Shown here piece after piece: positions 49,586-58,068 of a stretch of DNA of 64,000 nt; position 1 is the first letter of the stretch, and each line of letters opens with the position of its first letter. A model generated the notes under the pieces. The model had not been told where the DNA came from. It worked only from the letters and a program-made list of their open reading frames with translations, and ran no database searches. The position numbers and the translations under genes are program-made. Source of the stretch: Methylobacterium sp. Leaf118 (GTDB taxonomy: Bacteria > Pseudomonadota > Alphaproteobacteria > Rhizobiales > Beijerinckiaceae); contig NZ_CAKLBV010000015.1 of the NCBI RefSeq assembly GCF_920984675.1, positions 1-64,000 on the forward strand, given 5' to 3'.

Positions 49586-49885
49586 ATGACCATGGATGCC
49601 AGCCGCTTGGCGGCCGCCGTGACGGAGGCCTACACGGCGGACGCCAAGCCGCCGCTCACGCAGGAGCTGGTGGCTCAGGTGCGCGACGCTCTGGAGAAAG
49701 CCCTCGAAGCCGAGCCAGGCGCGGATCGCCAGGACCGGCTGAACGCCGCGCTCGACGCGTTCGAGACGCAATTGCGGGCCGTCGTCGGCCCCCGGGTCGC
49801 CTCGCTGGACGCGGCCTCCGGGACGGTCGCGATGCAGCCGCGCTCCGAGGCCGGTCAGCCCCTGCGGGCCTTCGGCGGCCAGTAG
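49586..49885 (+). CDS. Small hypothetical protein upstream of fdh1B
   Basis: A protein of about 99 residues (MTMDASRLAAAVTEAYTADA) that looks largely helical in its first 60 residues (ELVAQVRDALEKALEAEP, RLNAALDAFETQLRAV) and ends in a Gly/Gln tail. I do not recognise a family. GGAG lies 11 bases before ATG 49586; GTG 49580 and ATG 49592 are close alternatives. It ends 60 bases before fdh1B in the same direction and could be co-transcribed with it. Confidence 0.55.
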   Translation: MTMDASRLAAAVTEAYTADAKPPLTQELVAQVRDALEKALEAEPGADRQDRLNAALDAFETQLRAVVGPRVASLDAASGTVAMQPRSEAGQPLRAFGGQ

Positions 49886-49945
49886 CCGCCCAGCCCGGAC
49901 TCTTCCCCTCCCGATTGCCCTTGAAGCTGGAACACAGGTCGCGTC

Positions 49946-51664
49946 ATGAGTGAGGCAACAGGGACTGTCCGGCGCTTTGCGCATCCGGGCCGTGGCCGCA
50001 ATGTCACCCGCGCCGTGCCGAAGGGGCGTCAGGTCGAGCCGCAGGCCAAGGTCGAGATCGAGGGCCTGCTCGGCACCCGCTCGCGCCAGCGCGACCTGCT
50101 GATCGAGCACCTCCACTTGATCCAGGACACCTACGGCCAGATCAGCGCCGACCATCTCGGGGCGCTCGCCGACGAGATGGGGCTCGCCTTCGCCGAGGTG
50201 TTCGAGACCGCGACCTTCTACGCGCATTTCGACGTGGTGAAGGAGGGCGAGGCCGACGTCCCGCGCCTGACGGTCCGGGTCTGCGACAGCATCACCTGCG
50301 CGATGTTCGGCGCCGACGAACTCTTGGAAACGCTGCAGCGCGAACTCGGCTCCGACGCCGTGCGCGTCGTGCGCGCGCCCTGCGTCGGCCTGTGCGACCA
50401 CGCCCCGGCGGTGGAGGTCGGCCACAACTTCCTGCACCGGGCCGACCTCGCCTCCGTGCGCGCCGCGGTCGAGGCCGAGGACACCCACGCCCACATCCCC
50501 GACTATATCGATTACGAGACCTACCGGGCCGGCGGCGGCTACGGGCTGCTGGAGCGGCTGCGCAGCGGCGAGATGCCCGTCGACGACGTGCTGAAGGTGC
50601 TCGACGACGGCGGCCTGCGCGGCCTCGGCGGTGCCGGCTTCCCCACCGGCCGCAAGTGGCGCTCCGTGCGCGGCGAGCCCGGCCCCCGACTGATGGCGGT
50701 CAACGGCGACGAGGGCGAGCCCGGCACCTTCAAGGACCAGCTCTACCTCAACACCGATCCGCACCGCTTCCTGGAAGGCATGCTGATCGGCGCCCACGTC
50801 GTCGAGGCGGCCGAGGTCTACATCTACCTGCGCGACGAGTATCCGATCTCCCGCGAGATCCTCGCCCGCGAGATCGCGAAGCTCCCCGAGGGCCCCACGC
50901 GCATCCACCTGCGCCGGGGCGCCGGCGCCTATATCTGCGGCGAGGAATCGTCGCTGATCGAGTCGCTCGAGGGCAAGCGCGGCCTGCCGCGGCACAAGCC
51001 GCCCTTCCCGTTCCAGGTCGGCCTGTTCAACCGCCCGACCCTGATCAACAACGTCGAGACCCTGTTCTGGGTGCGCGATCTGGTCGAGCGCGGCGCCGAA
51101 TGGTGGAAGAGCCATGGCCGCAACGGCCGCGTCGGCCTGCGCTCCTACTCGGTCTCGGGCCGCGTGAAGGAGCCGGGCGTGAAGCTCGCGCCTGCCGGCC
51201 TGACCATCCAGGAGCTGATCGACGAGTATTGCGGCGGCATGAGCGACGGCCACCGCTTCGCGGCCTACCTGCCGGGCGGGGCCTCGGGCGGCATCCTGCC
51301 GGCCTCCATGAACGACATCCCGCTCGATTTCGGCACCCTGGAGAAATACGGCTGCTTCATCGGCTCCGCGGCGGTGGTGATCCTATCCGACCGGGACGAT
51401 GTGCGCGGTGCCGCGTTGAACCTGATGAAGTTCTTCGAGGACGAGTCGTGCGGGCAGTGCACGCCCTGCCGCTCGGGCACCCAGAAGGCCCGCATGCTGA
51501 TGGAGAACGGCATGTGGGACACCGACCTCCTCGGGGAGCTGGCGCAGTGCATGCGCGACGCCTCCATCTGCGGTCTCGGCCAGGCGGCCTCGAACCCCGT
51601 CAGCACCGTGATCAAGTACTTCCCCGACCTCTTCCCGGAGCCGCGGGCCGTGGCGGCCGAGTGA
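49946..51664 (+). CDS. fdh1B: NAD-dependent formate dehydrogenase beta subunit (NuoE/NuoF-like fusion)
   Basis: A 572-residue diaphorase subunit that passes electrons from the alpha subunit to NAD. The first 160 residues are NuoE-like with a [2Fe-2S] motif (VCDSITCAMFGADELL, then RAPCVGLCDHAP). The rest is NuoF-like: NAD/FMN-binding GLRGLGGAGFPTGRKW, VNGDEGEPGTFKD and the GAGAYICGEESSLIESLEGKRG loop, plus a [4Fe-4S] site SCGQCTPCRSGT. The single-chain fusion of these two parts and the length match the beta subunit of the tungsten formate dehydrogenase of Methylorubrum extorquens. It is followed 52 bases later by fdh1A. Confidence 0.95.
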   Translation: MSEATGTVRRFAHPGRGRNVTRAVPKGRQVEPQAKVEIEGLLGTRSRQRDLLIEHLHLIQDTYGQISADHLGALADEMGLAFAEVFETATFYAHFDVVKEGEADVPRLTVRVCDSITCAMFGADELLETLQRELGSDAVRVVRAPCVGLCDHAPAVEVGHNFLHRADLASVRAAVEAEDTHAHIPDYIDYETYRAGGGYGLLERLRSGEMPVDDVLKVLDDGGLRGLGGAGFPTGRKWRSVRGEPGPRLMAVNGDEGEPGTFKDQLYLNTDPHRFLEGMLIGAHVVEAAEVYIYLRDEYPISREILAREIAKLPEGPTRIHLRRGAGAYICGEESSLIESLEGKRGLPRHKPPFPFQVGLFNRPTLINNVETLFWVRDLVERGAEWWKSHGRNGRVGLRSYSVSGRVKEPGVKLAPAGLTIQELIDEYCGGMSDGHRFAAYLPGGASGGILPASMNDIPLDFGTLEKYGCFIGSAAVVILSDRDDVRGAALNLMKFFEDESCGQCTPCRSGTQKARMLMENGMWDTDLLGELAQCMRDASICGLGQAASNPVSTVIKYFPDLFPEPRAVAAE

Positions 51665-51716
51665 CGCCACGCCCGACGATGACTCCTTCCCCGATGCGAG
51701 AGCCTGGAGCGGACGC

Positions 51717-54686
51717 ATGAGCAACGGCCCCGAAGCGCGCGGCGACACGAGCGAGCGGCCCGAGATCCGCGCCAACGGACGCCAGGATGCCGGCGGCCCG
51801 ACGGGCGGCGCGGCGTCCACGTCCGGCGGCGCCTACTCCCAGGGCGCCAAGGCCGGCGGCCAGGCCGCGCCCGAGCCCTCGGGCACCTACGGCCTCAAGG
51901 ACCGCCCGACCGCGCCCGCGACCATTTCCTTCGAGTTCGACGGCCAGCAGGTCGAGGCACGCCCCGGCGAGACGATCTGGGCGGTCGCCAAGCGCCTGGG
52001 CACGCATATCCCGCATCTCTGCCACAAGCCCGAGCCCGGTTACCGCCCGGACGGGAATTGCCGTGCCTGCATGGTCGAGATCGAGGGCGAGCGCGTCCTC
52101 GCCGCCTCGTGCAAGCGCACCCCCGCCGTCGGCATGAAGGTCAAGTCGGCCACCGAGCGCGCCACCAAGGCCCGCGCCATGGTGCTCGAACTGCTGGTCG
52201 CCGATCAGCCCGAGCGCGCGACCTCGCACGACCCGTCCTCGCATTTCTGGGTGCAGGCCGACGTCCTCGACGTGACCGAGAGCCGCTTCCCGGCGGCCGA
52301 GCGCTGGTCGAGCGACGTCAGCCACCCGGCGATGAGCGTCAATCTCGACGCCTGCATCCAGTGCAATCTCTGCGTCCGCGCCTGCCGTGAAGTGCAGGTC
52401 AACGACGTGATCGGCATGGCCTACCGCGCCGCGGACGCCAAGGTCGTGTTCGACTTCGACGACCCGATGGGCGACTCGACCTGCGTGGCCTGCGGCGAGT
52501 GCGTCCAGGCCTGCCCGACCGGCGCGCTGATGCCCTCGGCCTATCTCGACGCCAACCAGACCCGGACGGTCTATCCCGACCGCGAGGTGAAGTCGCTCTG
52601 CCCGTATTGCGGCGTCGGCTGCCAGATCTCCTACAAGGTCAAGGACGAGCGGATCGTCTATGCCGAGGGCGTCAACGGACCGGCCAACCAGAACCGCCTC
52701 TGCGTGAAGGGCCGGTTCGGCTTCGACTACGTCCACCACCCCCACCGCCTGACCGTGCCGTTGATCCGCCTGGAGAACGTGCCCAAGGACGCCAACGATC
52801 AGGTCGATCCGGCCAATCCCTGGACCCATTTCCGCGAGGCGACCTGGGAGGAGGCGCTCGACCGCGCCGCCGGCGGCCTCAAGCGGATCCGGGACACGAC
52901 CGGGCGCAAGGCGCTGGCGGGCTTCGGCTCGGCCAAGGGCTCGAACGAGGAGGCCTACCTCTTCCAGAAGCTCGTCCGCCTCGGCTTCGGCACCAACAAC
53001 GTCGATCACTGCACGCGTCTGTGCCACGCCTCCTCGGTGGCCGCGCTGATGGAGGGCCTGAATTCCGGCGCCGTCACCGCGCCCTTCGCGGCGGCGCTCG
53101 ACGCCGAGGTCATCGTCGTGATCGGCGCCAACCCGACCGTGAACCACCCGGTCGCCGCGACCTTCCTCAAGAACGCCGTCAAGCAGAACGGCGCCAAGCT
53201 GATCATCATGGATCCGCGGCGCCAGACGCTGTCGCGCCACGCCCACAAGCACCTCGCCTTCCGTCCCGGCTCGGACGTGGCAATGCTCAACGCGATGCTC
53301 AACGTGATCGTCACGGAGGGGCTCTACGACGAGCAGTACATCGCCGGCTACACCGAGAACTTCGAGGCGTTGCGCGAGAAGATCGTCGACTTCACCCCGG
53401 AGCGGATGGCGCCGGTCTGCGGCATCGACGCCGAGACCCTGCGCGAGGTCGCCCGGCTCTACGCCCGGGCCAAGTCCTCGCTCATCTTCTGGGGCATGGG
53501 CGTCAGCCAGCACGTCCACGGCACCGACAACTCGCGCTGCCTGATCGCGCTCGCCCTCATCACCGGCCAGATCGGTCGCCCCGGCACCGGCCTGCATCCG
53601 CTGCGCGGCCAGAACAACGTCCAGGGCGCCTCCGATGCCGGCCTGATCCCGATGGTCTACCCGGACTATCAGTCGGTCGAGAAGGCCGCCGTGCGGGAGC
53701 TGTTCGAGGAGTTCTGGGGCCAGTCCCTCGATCCGCAGAAGGGCCTGACGGTCGTCGAGATCATGCGCGCGATCCACGCGGGCGAGATCAAGGGCATGTT
53801 CGTCGAGGGCGAGAATCCGGCGATGTCGGATCCCGACCTCAACCACGCCCGCCATGCCCTGGCGATGCTCGATCACCTCGTCGTGCAGGACCTGTTCCTG
53901 ACCGAGACCGCCTTCCACGCCGACGTGGTGCTGCCGGCCTCCGCCTTCGCCGAGAAGGCCGGCACCTTCACCAACACCGACCGGCGCGTGCAGATCGCCC
54001 AGCCGGTCGTCGCGCCGCCCGGCGACGCGCGCCAGGATTGGTGGATCCTCCAGGAGCTGGCCCGGCGCCTCGATCTCGACTGGAACTATGGCGGGCCGGC
54101 CGACATCTTCGCCGAGATGGCGCAGGTGATGCCGTCCCTGAACAACATCACCTGGGAGCGCCTGGAGCGCGAAGGGGCGGTGACGTACCCGGTCGATGCC
54201 CCGGACCAGCCCGGCAACGAGATCATCTTCTACGCCGGCTTCCCGACCGAGAGCGGCCGCGCCAAGATCGTGCCCGCGGCGATCGTGCCGCCGGACGAGG
54301 TGCCGGACGCGGAGTTCCCGATGGTGCTCTCGACCGGCCGGGTGCTCGAACACTGGCATACCGGCTCGATGACCCGGCGCGCCGGCGTGCTCGACGCCCT
54401 CGAGCCCGAGGCGGTGGCCTTCCTGGCGCCCAAGGAGCTCTATCGCCTCGGCCTGCGTCCAGGCGGGTCGATGCGGCTGGAGACGCGGCGCGGCGCCGTG
54501 GAACTGAAGGTGCGCTCCGACCGCGACGTGCCGGCGGGAATGATCTTCATGCCCTTCTGCTACGCGGAAGCCGCCGCCAACCTCCTGACCAACCCGGCCC
54601 TCGACCCGATGGGGAAGATCCCCGAATTCAAGTTCTGCGCGGCACGGGTGGCGCCCGTGGAAGCGGCCCCGATGGCGGCGGAGTAG
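51717..54686 (+). CDS. fdh1A: Formate dehydrogenase catalytic alpha subunit (W/Mo-bis-MGD)
   Basis: A 989-residue subunit that oxidises formate to CO2. After a Gly/Ala-rich lead (about 60 residues) comes a NuoG-like [2Fe-2S] domain (Cys102, 115, 118, 132), two [4Fe-4S] motifs (CIQCNLCVRAC from 213; CVACGECVQAC from 256), and the FDH iron-sulfur site SLCPYCGVGC near 294. The metal ligand is a cysteine: Cys432 in NNVDHCTRLCHASS, not selenocysteine. Bis-MGD contacts continue (GANPTVNHPVAA, EGENPAMSDPD, LSTGRVLEHWHTGSMT). Length and order match Fdh1A of Methylorubrum extorquens, a tungsten enzyme; tungsten rather than molybdenum is inferred from that similarity. Confidence 0.95.
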   Translation: MSNGPEARGDTSERPEIRANGRQDAGGPTGGAASTSGGAYSQGAKAGGQAAPEPSGTYGLKDRPTAPATISFEFDGQQVEARPGETIWAVAKRLGTHIPHLCHKPEPGYRPDGNCRACMVEIEGERVLAASCKRTPAVGMKVKSATERATKARAMVLELLVADQPERATSHDPSSHFWVQADVLDVTESRFPAAERWSSDVSHPAMSVNLDACIQCNLCVRACREVQVNDVIGMAYRAADAKVVFDFDDPMGDSTCVACGECVQACPTGALMPSAYLDANQTRTVYPDREVKSLCPYCGVGCQISYKVKDERIVYAEGVNGPANQNRLCVKGRFGFDYVHHPHRLTVPLIRLENVPKDANDQVDPANPWTHFREATWEEALDRAAGGLKRIRDTTGRKALAGFGSAKGSNEEAYLFQKLVRLGFGTNNVDHCTRLCHASSVAALMEGLNSGAVTAPFAAALDAEVIVVIGANPTVNHPVAATFLKNAVKQNGAKLIIMDPRRQTLSRHAHKHLAFRPGSDVAMLNAMLNVIVTEGLYDEQYIAGYTENFEALREKIVDFTPERMAPVCGIDAETLREVARLYARAKSSLIFWGMGVSQHVHGTDNSRCLIALALITGQIGRPGTGLHPLRGQNNVQGASDAGLIPMVYPDYQSVEKAAVRELFEEFWGQSLDPQKGLTVVEIMRAIHAGEIKGMFVEGENPAMSDPDLNHARHALAMLDHLVVQDLFLTETAFHADVVLPASAFAEKAGTFTNTDRRVQIAQPVVAPPGDARQDWWILQELARRLDLDWNYGGPADIFAEMAQVMPSLNNITWERLEREGAVTYPVDAPDQPGNEIIFYAGFPTESGRAKIVPAAIVPPDEVPDAEFPMVLSTGRVLEHWHTGSMTRRAGVLDALEPEAVAFLAPKELYRLGLRPGGSMRLETRRGAVELKVRSDRDVPAGMIFMPFCYAEAAANLLTNPALDPMGKIPEFKFCAARVAPVEAAPMAAE

Positions 54687-54707
54687 GGCCGCCGCGCCGA
54701 CGAACAG

Positions 54708-54748
54708 CATCGGCCCGAGAGGTGGGCTCCCTGCCTCTCGGGCCGATG
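54708..54748 (+). terminator. Strong stem-loop after fdh1A
   Basis: CATCGGCCCGAGAGG and CCTCTCGGGCCGATG form a perfect 15-base stem with an 11-base loop 21 bases after the fdh1A stop. No T-run follows, but the stability and place suggest the end of the fdh1BA transcript. Confidence 0.7.
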
Positions 54749-54861
54749 CGTGGCAAGAGCAAAGAGAACCGTCGGCGGCGAGGATCGGTCGCGATCCGAT
54801 CTTTCGGGCGAGCCGCGAGCCGGACCGGCACCCTCGGCCCCCCTCGGGCGGCGCGTCCCCG

Positions 54862-54895
54862 GGCCCCGTCCCGGAGATCCCTCCGGGACGGGGCC
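54862..54895 (-). terminator. Stem-loop after zwf
   Basis: GGCCCCGTCCCGGAG and CTCCGGGACGGGGCC form a perfect 15-base stem with a four-base loop, five bases beyond the zwf stop on the minus strand. It is the likely end of the zwf transcript. Confidence 0.7.
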
Positions 54896-54900
54896 GTCGC

Positions 54901-56379
54901 TCAGGCGATCTCCTCGTGCCAGGTGCGGCCGTCGCGCTCGATCAGGGCGATCGCGGCGGTCGGCCCCCAGCTTCCGGCGGCGTAGGGCCGGGGCGGCTCG
55001 GGCCGGTCGGCCCAGGCCTTGAGCAGGGTGTCGGCCCAGGCCCAGGCGACCTCGACCTCGTCGCGACGCATGAACAGGGTGGCGTTGCCGCGCACCACGT
55101 CCATGAGCAGACGCTCATAGGCGTCCGGATAGCGCTGCTTGAAGGTCTCCTCGAAGGAGATGTCGAGATTGGTCGGGCGCAGGCGCATGCCGCCGGGCCC
55201 CGGATCCTTGGTCATCACCTCGAGCTTCATCCCCTCTTCCGGCTGGAGACGGATGACGAGCCGGTTCGGCTCACGCCCGAACGCCTCGGTGGGGAAGATC
55301 GAGAAGGGCGAGGCGCGGAACTGCACGACGATCTCGGAGAGCTTCTTCGGCAGGCGCTTGCCGGTGCGCACGTAGAAGGGCACGCCCGCCCAGCGCCAGC
55401 TCCGCACTTCGAGCTTGAGCGCTACGAAGGTCTCGGTGCGGCTCTGGACCTCCTGCGCCAGATCGGTCTGGTAGCCCGAGACCGGCTGGCCGCTGACCGC
55501 CCCCGCGGCGTACTGGCCGCGCACGGTCACGGTCTGCACGTCGGCGGTGGTGATGGGCTTCAAGGCCCGCAGCACCTTCAGCTTCTCGTCGCGCACGGAA
55601 TTGGCGTCGAGGGAGATCGGGCTCTCCATCGCGGTGAGGCAGAGGAGTTGGAGGATGTGGTTCTGCACCATGTCCCGCAGCGCGCCCGAGGTGTCGTAGT
55701 AGCCGGCGCGGCTCTCGACCCCGACCGTCTCGCCCACCGTGATCTGGACGTGGTCGATCACGTCGGCGTTCCACAGCCGCTCGAAGATCGTATTGGCGAA
55801 GCGCAGGGCCAGCAGGTTCTGGACCGTCTCCTTGCCGAGGTAATGATCGATCCGGAAGATCTGGCTTTCGGGAAACACCGCCCCGACCGCGTCGTTGATG
55901 GCGCGGGCGGAGTTCAGGTCCTTGCCGATCGGCTTCTCGAGGACGACGCGGCTGTTCTCGCCGATCAGGCCATAGCGGTCGAGGTTCCGGCAGATCGCTC
56001 CGTAAAGGTCCGGCGAGGTCGCGAGATAATAGGGCCGGATCCGGTCGGGCCGCTCGTCGAGCAGGGCCTTCAGATTATCCCATCCCTCGTCGCCGAGGGC
56101 ATCGACATGCACATAGTACAGGTGATCGAGAAACCCTTGAAGCGTCGCCTCTTTCAACTCGACGGCCGGAACGTAGGACTTCAGCGCGTCGCGCGCCCGC
56201 TCACGGAAGGTCTCGGTGTCGAGTTCCGTGCGCGAGGCGCCGATGATGCGGCTCGTCTGCGGGATCTGCGCGTCGCGGAAGCGCTGGTACAGGGCGGGCA
56301 GCAGCTTGCGCTGGGTCAGGTCGCCGGTCGCACCGAAGACGACGTAGTCGAAGGACGAGACGGGGATGATGGTGGCCAA
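54901..56379 (-). CDS. zwf: Glucose-6-phosphate 1-dehydrogenase
   Basis: A 492-residue enzyme oxidising glucose 6-phosphate to 6-phosphogluconolactone with NAD(P). The coenzyme-binding motif FGATGDLTQRKLLPALY begins at residue 15, the active-site segment RIDHYLGKETVQN is intact, and EKPIGKDL contains the conserved lysine. Length is typical. A TTG start at 56379 is likely, giving ATIIPVSSFDYVVF with GGGAG upstream; an ATG 51 codons upstream would run through the repeat array. It provides NADPH and entry to the Entner-Doudoroff/pentose phosphate pathways. Confidence 0.95.
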   Translation of the reverse strand: MATIIPVSSFDYVVFGATGDLTQRKLLPALYQRFRDAQIPQTSRIIGASRTELDTETFRERARDALKSYVPAVELKEATLQGFLDHLYYVHVDALGDEGWDNLKALLDERPDRIRPYYLATSPDLYGAICRNLDRYGLIGENSRVVLEKPIGKDLNSARAINDAVGAVFPESQIFRIDHYLGKETVQNLLALRFANTIFERLWNADVIDHVQITVGETVGVESRAGYYDTSGALRDMVQNHILQLLCLTAMESPISLDANSVRDEKLKVLRALKPITTADVQTVTVRGQYAAGAVSGQPVSGYQTDLAQEVQSRTETFVALKLEVRSWRWAGVPFYVRTGKRLPKKLSEIVVQFRASPFSIFPTEAFGREPNRLVIRLQPEEGMKLEVMTKDPGPGGMRLRPTNLDISFEETFKQRYPDAYERLLMDVVRGNATLFMRRDEVEVAWAWADTLLKAWADRPEPPRPYAAGSWGPTAAIALIERDGRTWHEEIA

Positions 56380-56459
56380 GCACGGCTCCCATGATTCGCG
56401 GCGGGGACGGGCACCGAACCGCGGCGTCCGGGCGGAGGTTATCGGCCGGAGGACGGCTC

Positions 56460-56533
56460 TTGCAAACCCCTTGCAAACCCGTTGCAAAGCGCCGGCAAAC
56501 CCGTCGCGAACCGCCTGCGGGGGTCTTTGCAAA
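56460..56533. repeat. 11-bp direct repeats (TTGCAAACCCC-like) upstream of zwf
   Basis: TTGCAAACCCC, TTGCAAACCCG, TTGCAAAGCGC and CGGCAAACCCG occur at 56460, 56471, 56482 and 56493 in exact 11-base steps, with a weaker fifth unit at 56504 and a TTTGCAAA palindrome at 56526. One repeat per helical turn suggests an operator array bound by a regulator on one face of the DNA, about 80-150 bases upstream of the zwf start. Confidence 0.65.
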
Positions 56534-56628
56534 TCCCTGGCCGACGCCGCGTGTCGGGCGCTCTCGGGCAGGGATCCGGGACGGCGCGCCGCGCGTCGGA
56601 ACGAGGATGGAGCGACGCCGGGCCGCTG

Positions 56629-57048
56629 CTAGCGCCGGCTGCGGCTGCCGATCGACTGATAATCGGGGCGCTGTCCGTTGGCGGACTCCGCCTTCTCCTC
56701 CGTCGCCGTCAGCTTCGCGATCCGGTCGATGCGCACGCCGGCGTAATTGCCCCGGCGCCACGCGAGGGTGAGGCGCAGCACGAAATCGCGTCCGACCACC
56801 TTGAGCATGAAGCTCGGCGGCAAATCCCAGGTCCCGGGCACCCCGAGCCGCGCTCCGGATTTCGAGATGTCCTTGACCGTGCAGGGGATCTCCGTCCCGT
56901 CGAACAGCCGGATCATCGCGATCCAGTTGGTCGGGACGCGCTCTTCGCGGCGCGTCACATGACCGTCGACGATCCCGTCCTGGGCGGATCCGTCCGCGGA
57001 TGACGGGGGGGTTGGTTCGAGAACCATGCGTGGGAAGGCGTCCGGCAT
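56629..57048 (-). CDS. PilZ-domain protein (probable cyclic-di-GMP receptor)
   Basis: A 139-residue protein whose residues 30-115 form a PilZ domain. The ligand-binding motifs are an Arg-rich RREER at 33-37 and DISKSG at 60-65, matching RxxxR and [D/N]xSxxG. The strand VLRLTLAWRRGNYAGVRI follows as usual. It has no other domain, so it probably signals by protein contact. ATG 57048 (MPDAFPR) follows GGGGGA; ATG 57027 is another option. Confidence 0.85.
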   Translation of the reverse strand: MPDAFPRMVLEPTPPSSADGSAQDGIVDGHVTRREERVPTNWIAMIRLFDGTEIPCTVKDISKSGARLGVPGTWDLPPSFMLKVVGRDFVLRLTLAWRRGNYAGVRIDRIAKLTATEEKAESANGQRPDYQSIGSRSRR

Positions 57049-57378
57049 GCGTCGCGGTCCCCCGCGGTGCTTTGAGGTCAGCGTTACCGCGAAACCCTTT
57101 CCATGAGGTTGGAGGAACCCCGTCACACGCAGACGTGATCGGGGCACGCAGTCGTACCGGCGCTCCCGCACGACACCGCTCGGCTTGGCTAAACCCGGTT
57201 TCGGATCACGCCCGGCGGCCGCCCCCGGGCCCAGCAACCGTCAGCCGGCTCATCTCGCACTGCACCTAAAAAGACGGCACAGCACACCTCGATTCCCGGC
57301 TTGCATCTTCTGAACGACAGATTAACGTACCCTCGTTCCGACGCGTTCGAAGATTGACCCCAGGCAGGGAGAGGTCCC
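57049..57378. other. Divergent intergenic region between the PilZ gene and a 53-residue ORF
   Basis: About 330 bases. No gene was recognised. It should carry promoters for both flanking genes; no confident -35/-10 pair could be picked by eye. Confidence 0.4.
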
Positions 57379-57540
57379 ATGTCAGAGCTCATTCGCGTGA
57401 AACCGACGCAGGACGGCACCTACACAGTGTATCGTGGCGGATTGGCCCTCGTTTCCGGCCTCACCCGGCTGCAAGCCGAACGCTACGAGGCGAACATTGC
57501 CCGCCAGCCGCGGGGTGCCTCCCTCATGGTCGCTGGCTGA
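57379..57540 (+). CDS. Small protein of 53 residues, unknown function
   Basis: The frame ATG 57379 to TGA 57540 encodes MSELIRVKPTQDGTYTVY, then RGGLALVSGLTRLQAERYEA and a basic end. GGGAGAGG is placed eight bases before the ATG and a clean intrinsic terminator follows, which argues for a real gene. The pattern (a beta-hairpin-like start, then a helix) resembles small uncharacterised alphaproteobacterial proteins, but I do not recognise a named family. Confidence 0.65.
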   Translation: MSELIRVKPTQDGTYTVYRGGLALVSGLTRLQAERYEANIARQPRGASLMVAG

Positions 57541-57566
57541 TCGCCGGCAGGACCTTGCTCGAAAAG

Positions 57567-57594
57567 GGCGCGGATCCGGCGGATCCGCGCCTTT
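57567..57594. terminator. Bidirectional intrinsic terminator between the 53-residue ORF and cutA
   Basis: GGCGCGGATCC and GGATCCGCGCC form an 11-base stem with a three-base loop. TTT follows on the plus strand and CTTTTC on the minus strand, so it can serve both converging genes. Confidence 0.85.
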
Positions 57595-57637
57595 CGCATG
57601 TCGCGACAGGTGGCCTATCCGGACAGGCGACGGCGCC

Positions 57638-57970
57638 TCAAGGTCCGTCGATTGGGCCGGTCTCCGCCGCGATCCAGGCGGCGGTGTCGGGATCGGCGCC
57701 CGCGACCGGCAGGTGCAGGATGATCGGCGTTTCGTAGGGATGGCGCGCCTTCAGGGCGGCGCCCAACGCGTCGGCGAGCCCCTCGCGGCTCTTGAGAATC
57801 GCGACGACCTCGGTCGAGCGCTCGATCGCCCCCTTCCAGGCATAGACCGACTGCATGTCAGGAATGACGTTGACGCAGGCGGCGAGTCGCGCCCGCACCA
57901 GCGCCTCGCCGATGGCGAGCGCGGTCGGGGCGTCGGGAAAGGTCGTGTAGACGAGGAGCGGTCGCTCCAT
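57638..57970 (-). CDS. cutA: CutA-family divalent cation tolerance protein
   Basis: A 110-residue protein of the CutA1 family: LLVYTTFPDAPTALAIGEALV, then LAACVNVIPDMQSVYAWKGAIE, the EVVAILKSR segment and HPYETPIILHLPV. These are the characteristic blocks of this PII-like trimer. It is linked by old genetics to metal tolerance, but its molecular role remains unclear. ATG 57970 (MERPLL) was chosen over the in-frame upstream start at 58123. Confidence 0.93.
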   Translation of the reverse strand: MERPLLVYTTFPDAPTALAIGEALVRARLAACVNVIPDMQSVYAWKGAIERSTEVVAILKSREGLADALGAALKARHPYETPIILHLPVAGADPDTAAWIAAETGPIDGP

Positions 57971-58068
57971 GCTATGGCTCTCCCTCGACGGGCGTCGGCA
58001 AGCGGCGGCCGGACCGCGCCGAGTGAGACCGGCTCGGCCTCCTCTCGTCAACAGGGCTGACAGCATCC

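Noticed and set aside
53006-53030. Selenocysteine at the formate dehydrogenase metal site
   Set aside because: The codon at the ligand position is TGC (Cys432), and no in-frame TGA interrupts fdh1A.
51612-54710. 1032-residue open frame on the minus strand
   Set aside because: Antisense of fdh1A; composition typical of GC shadows.
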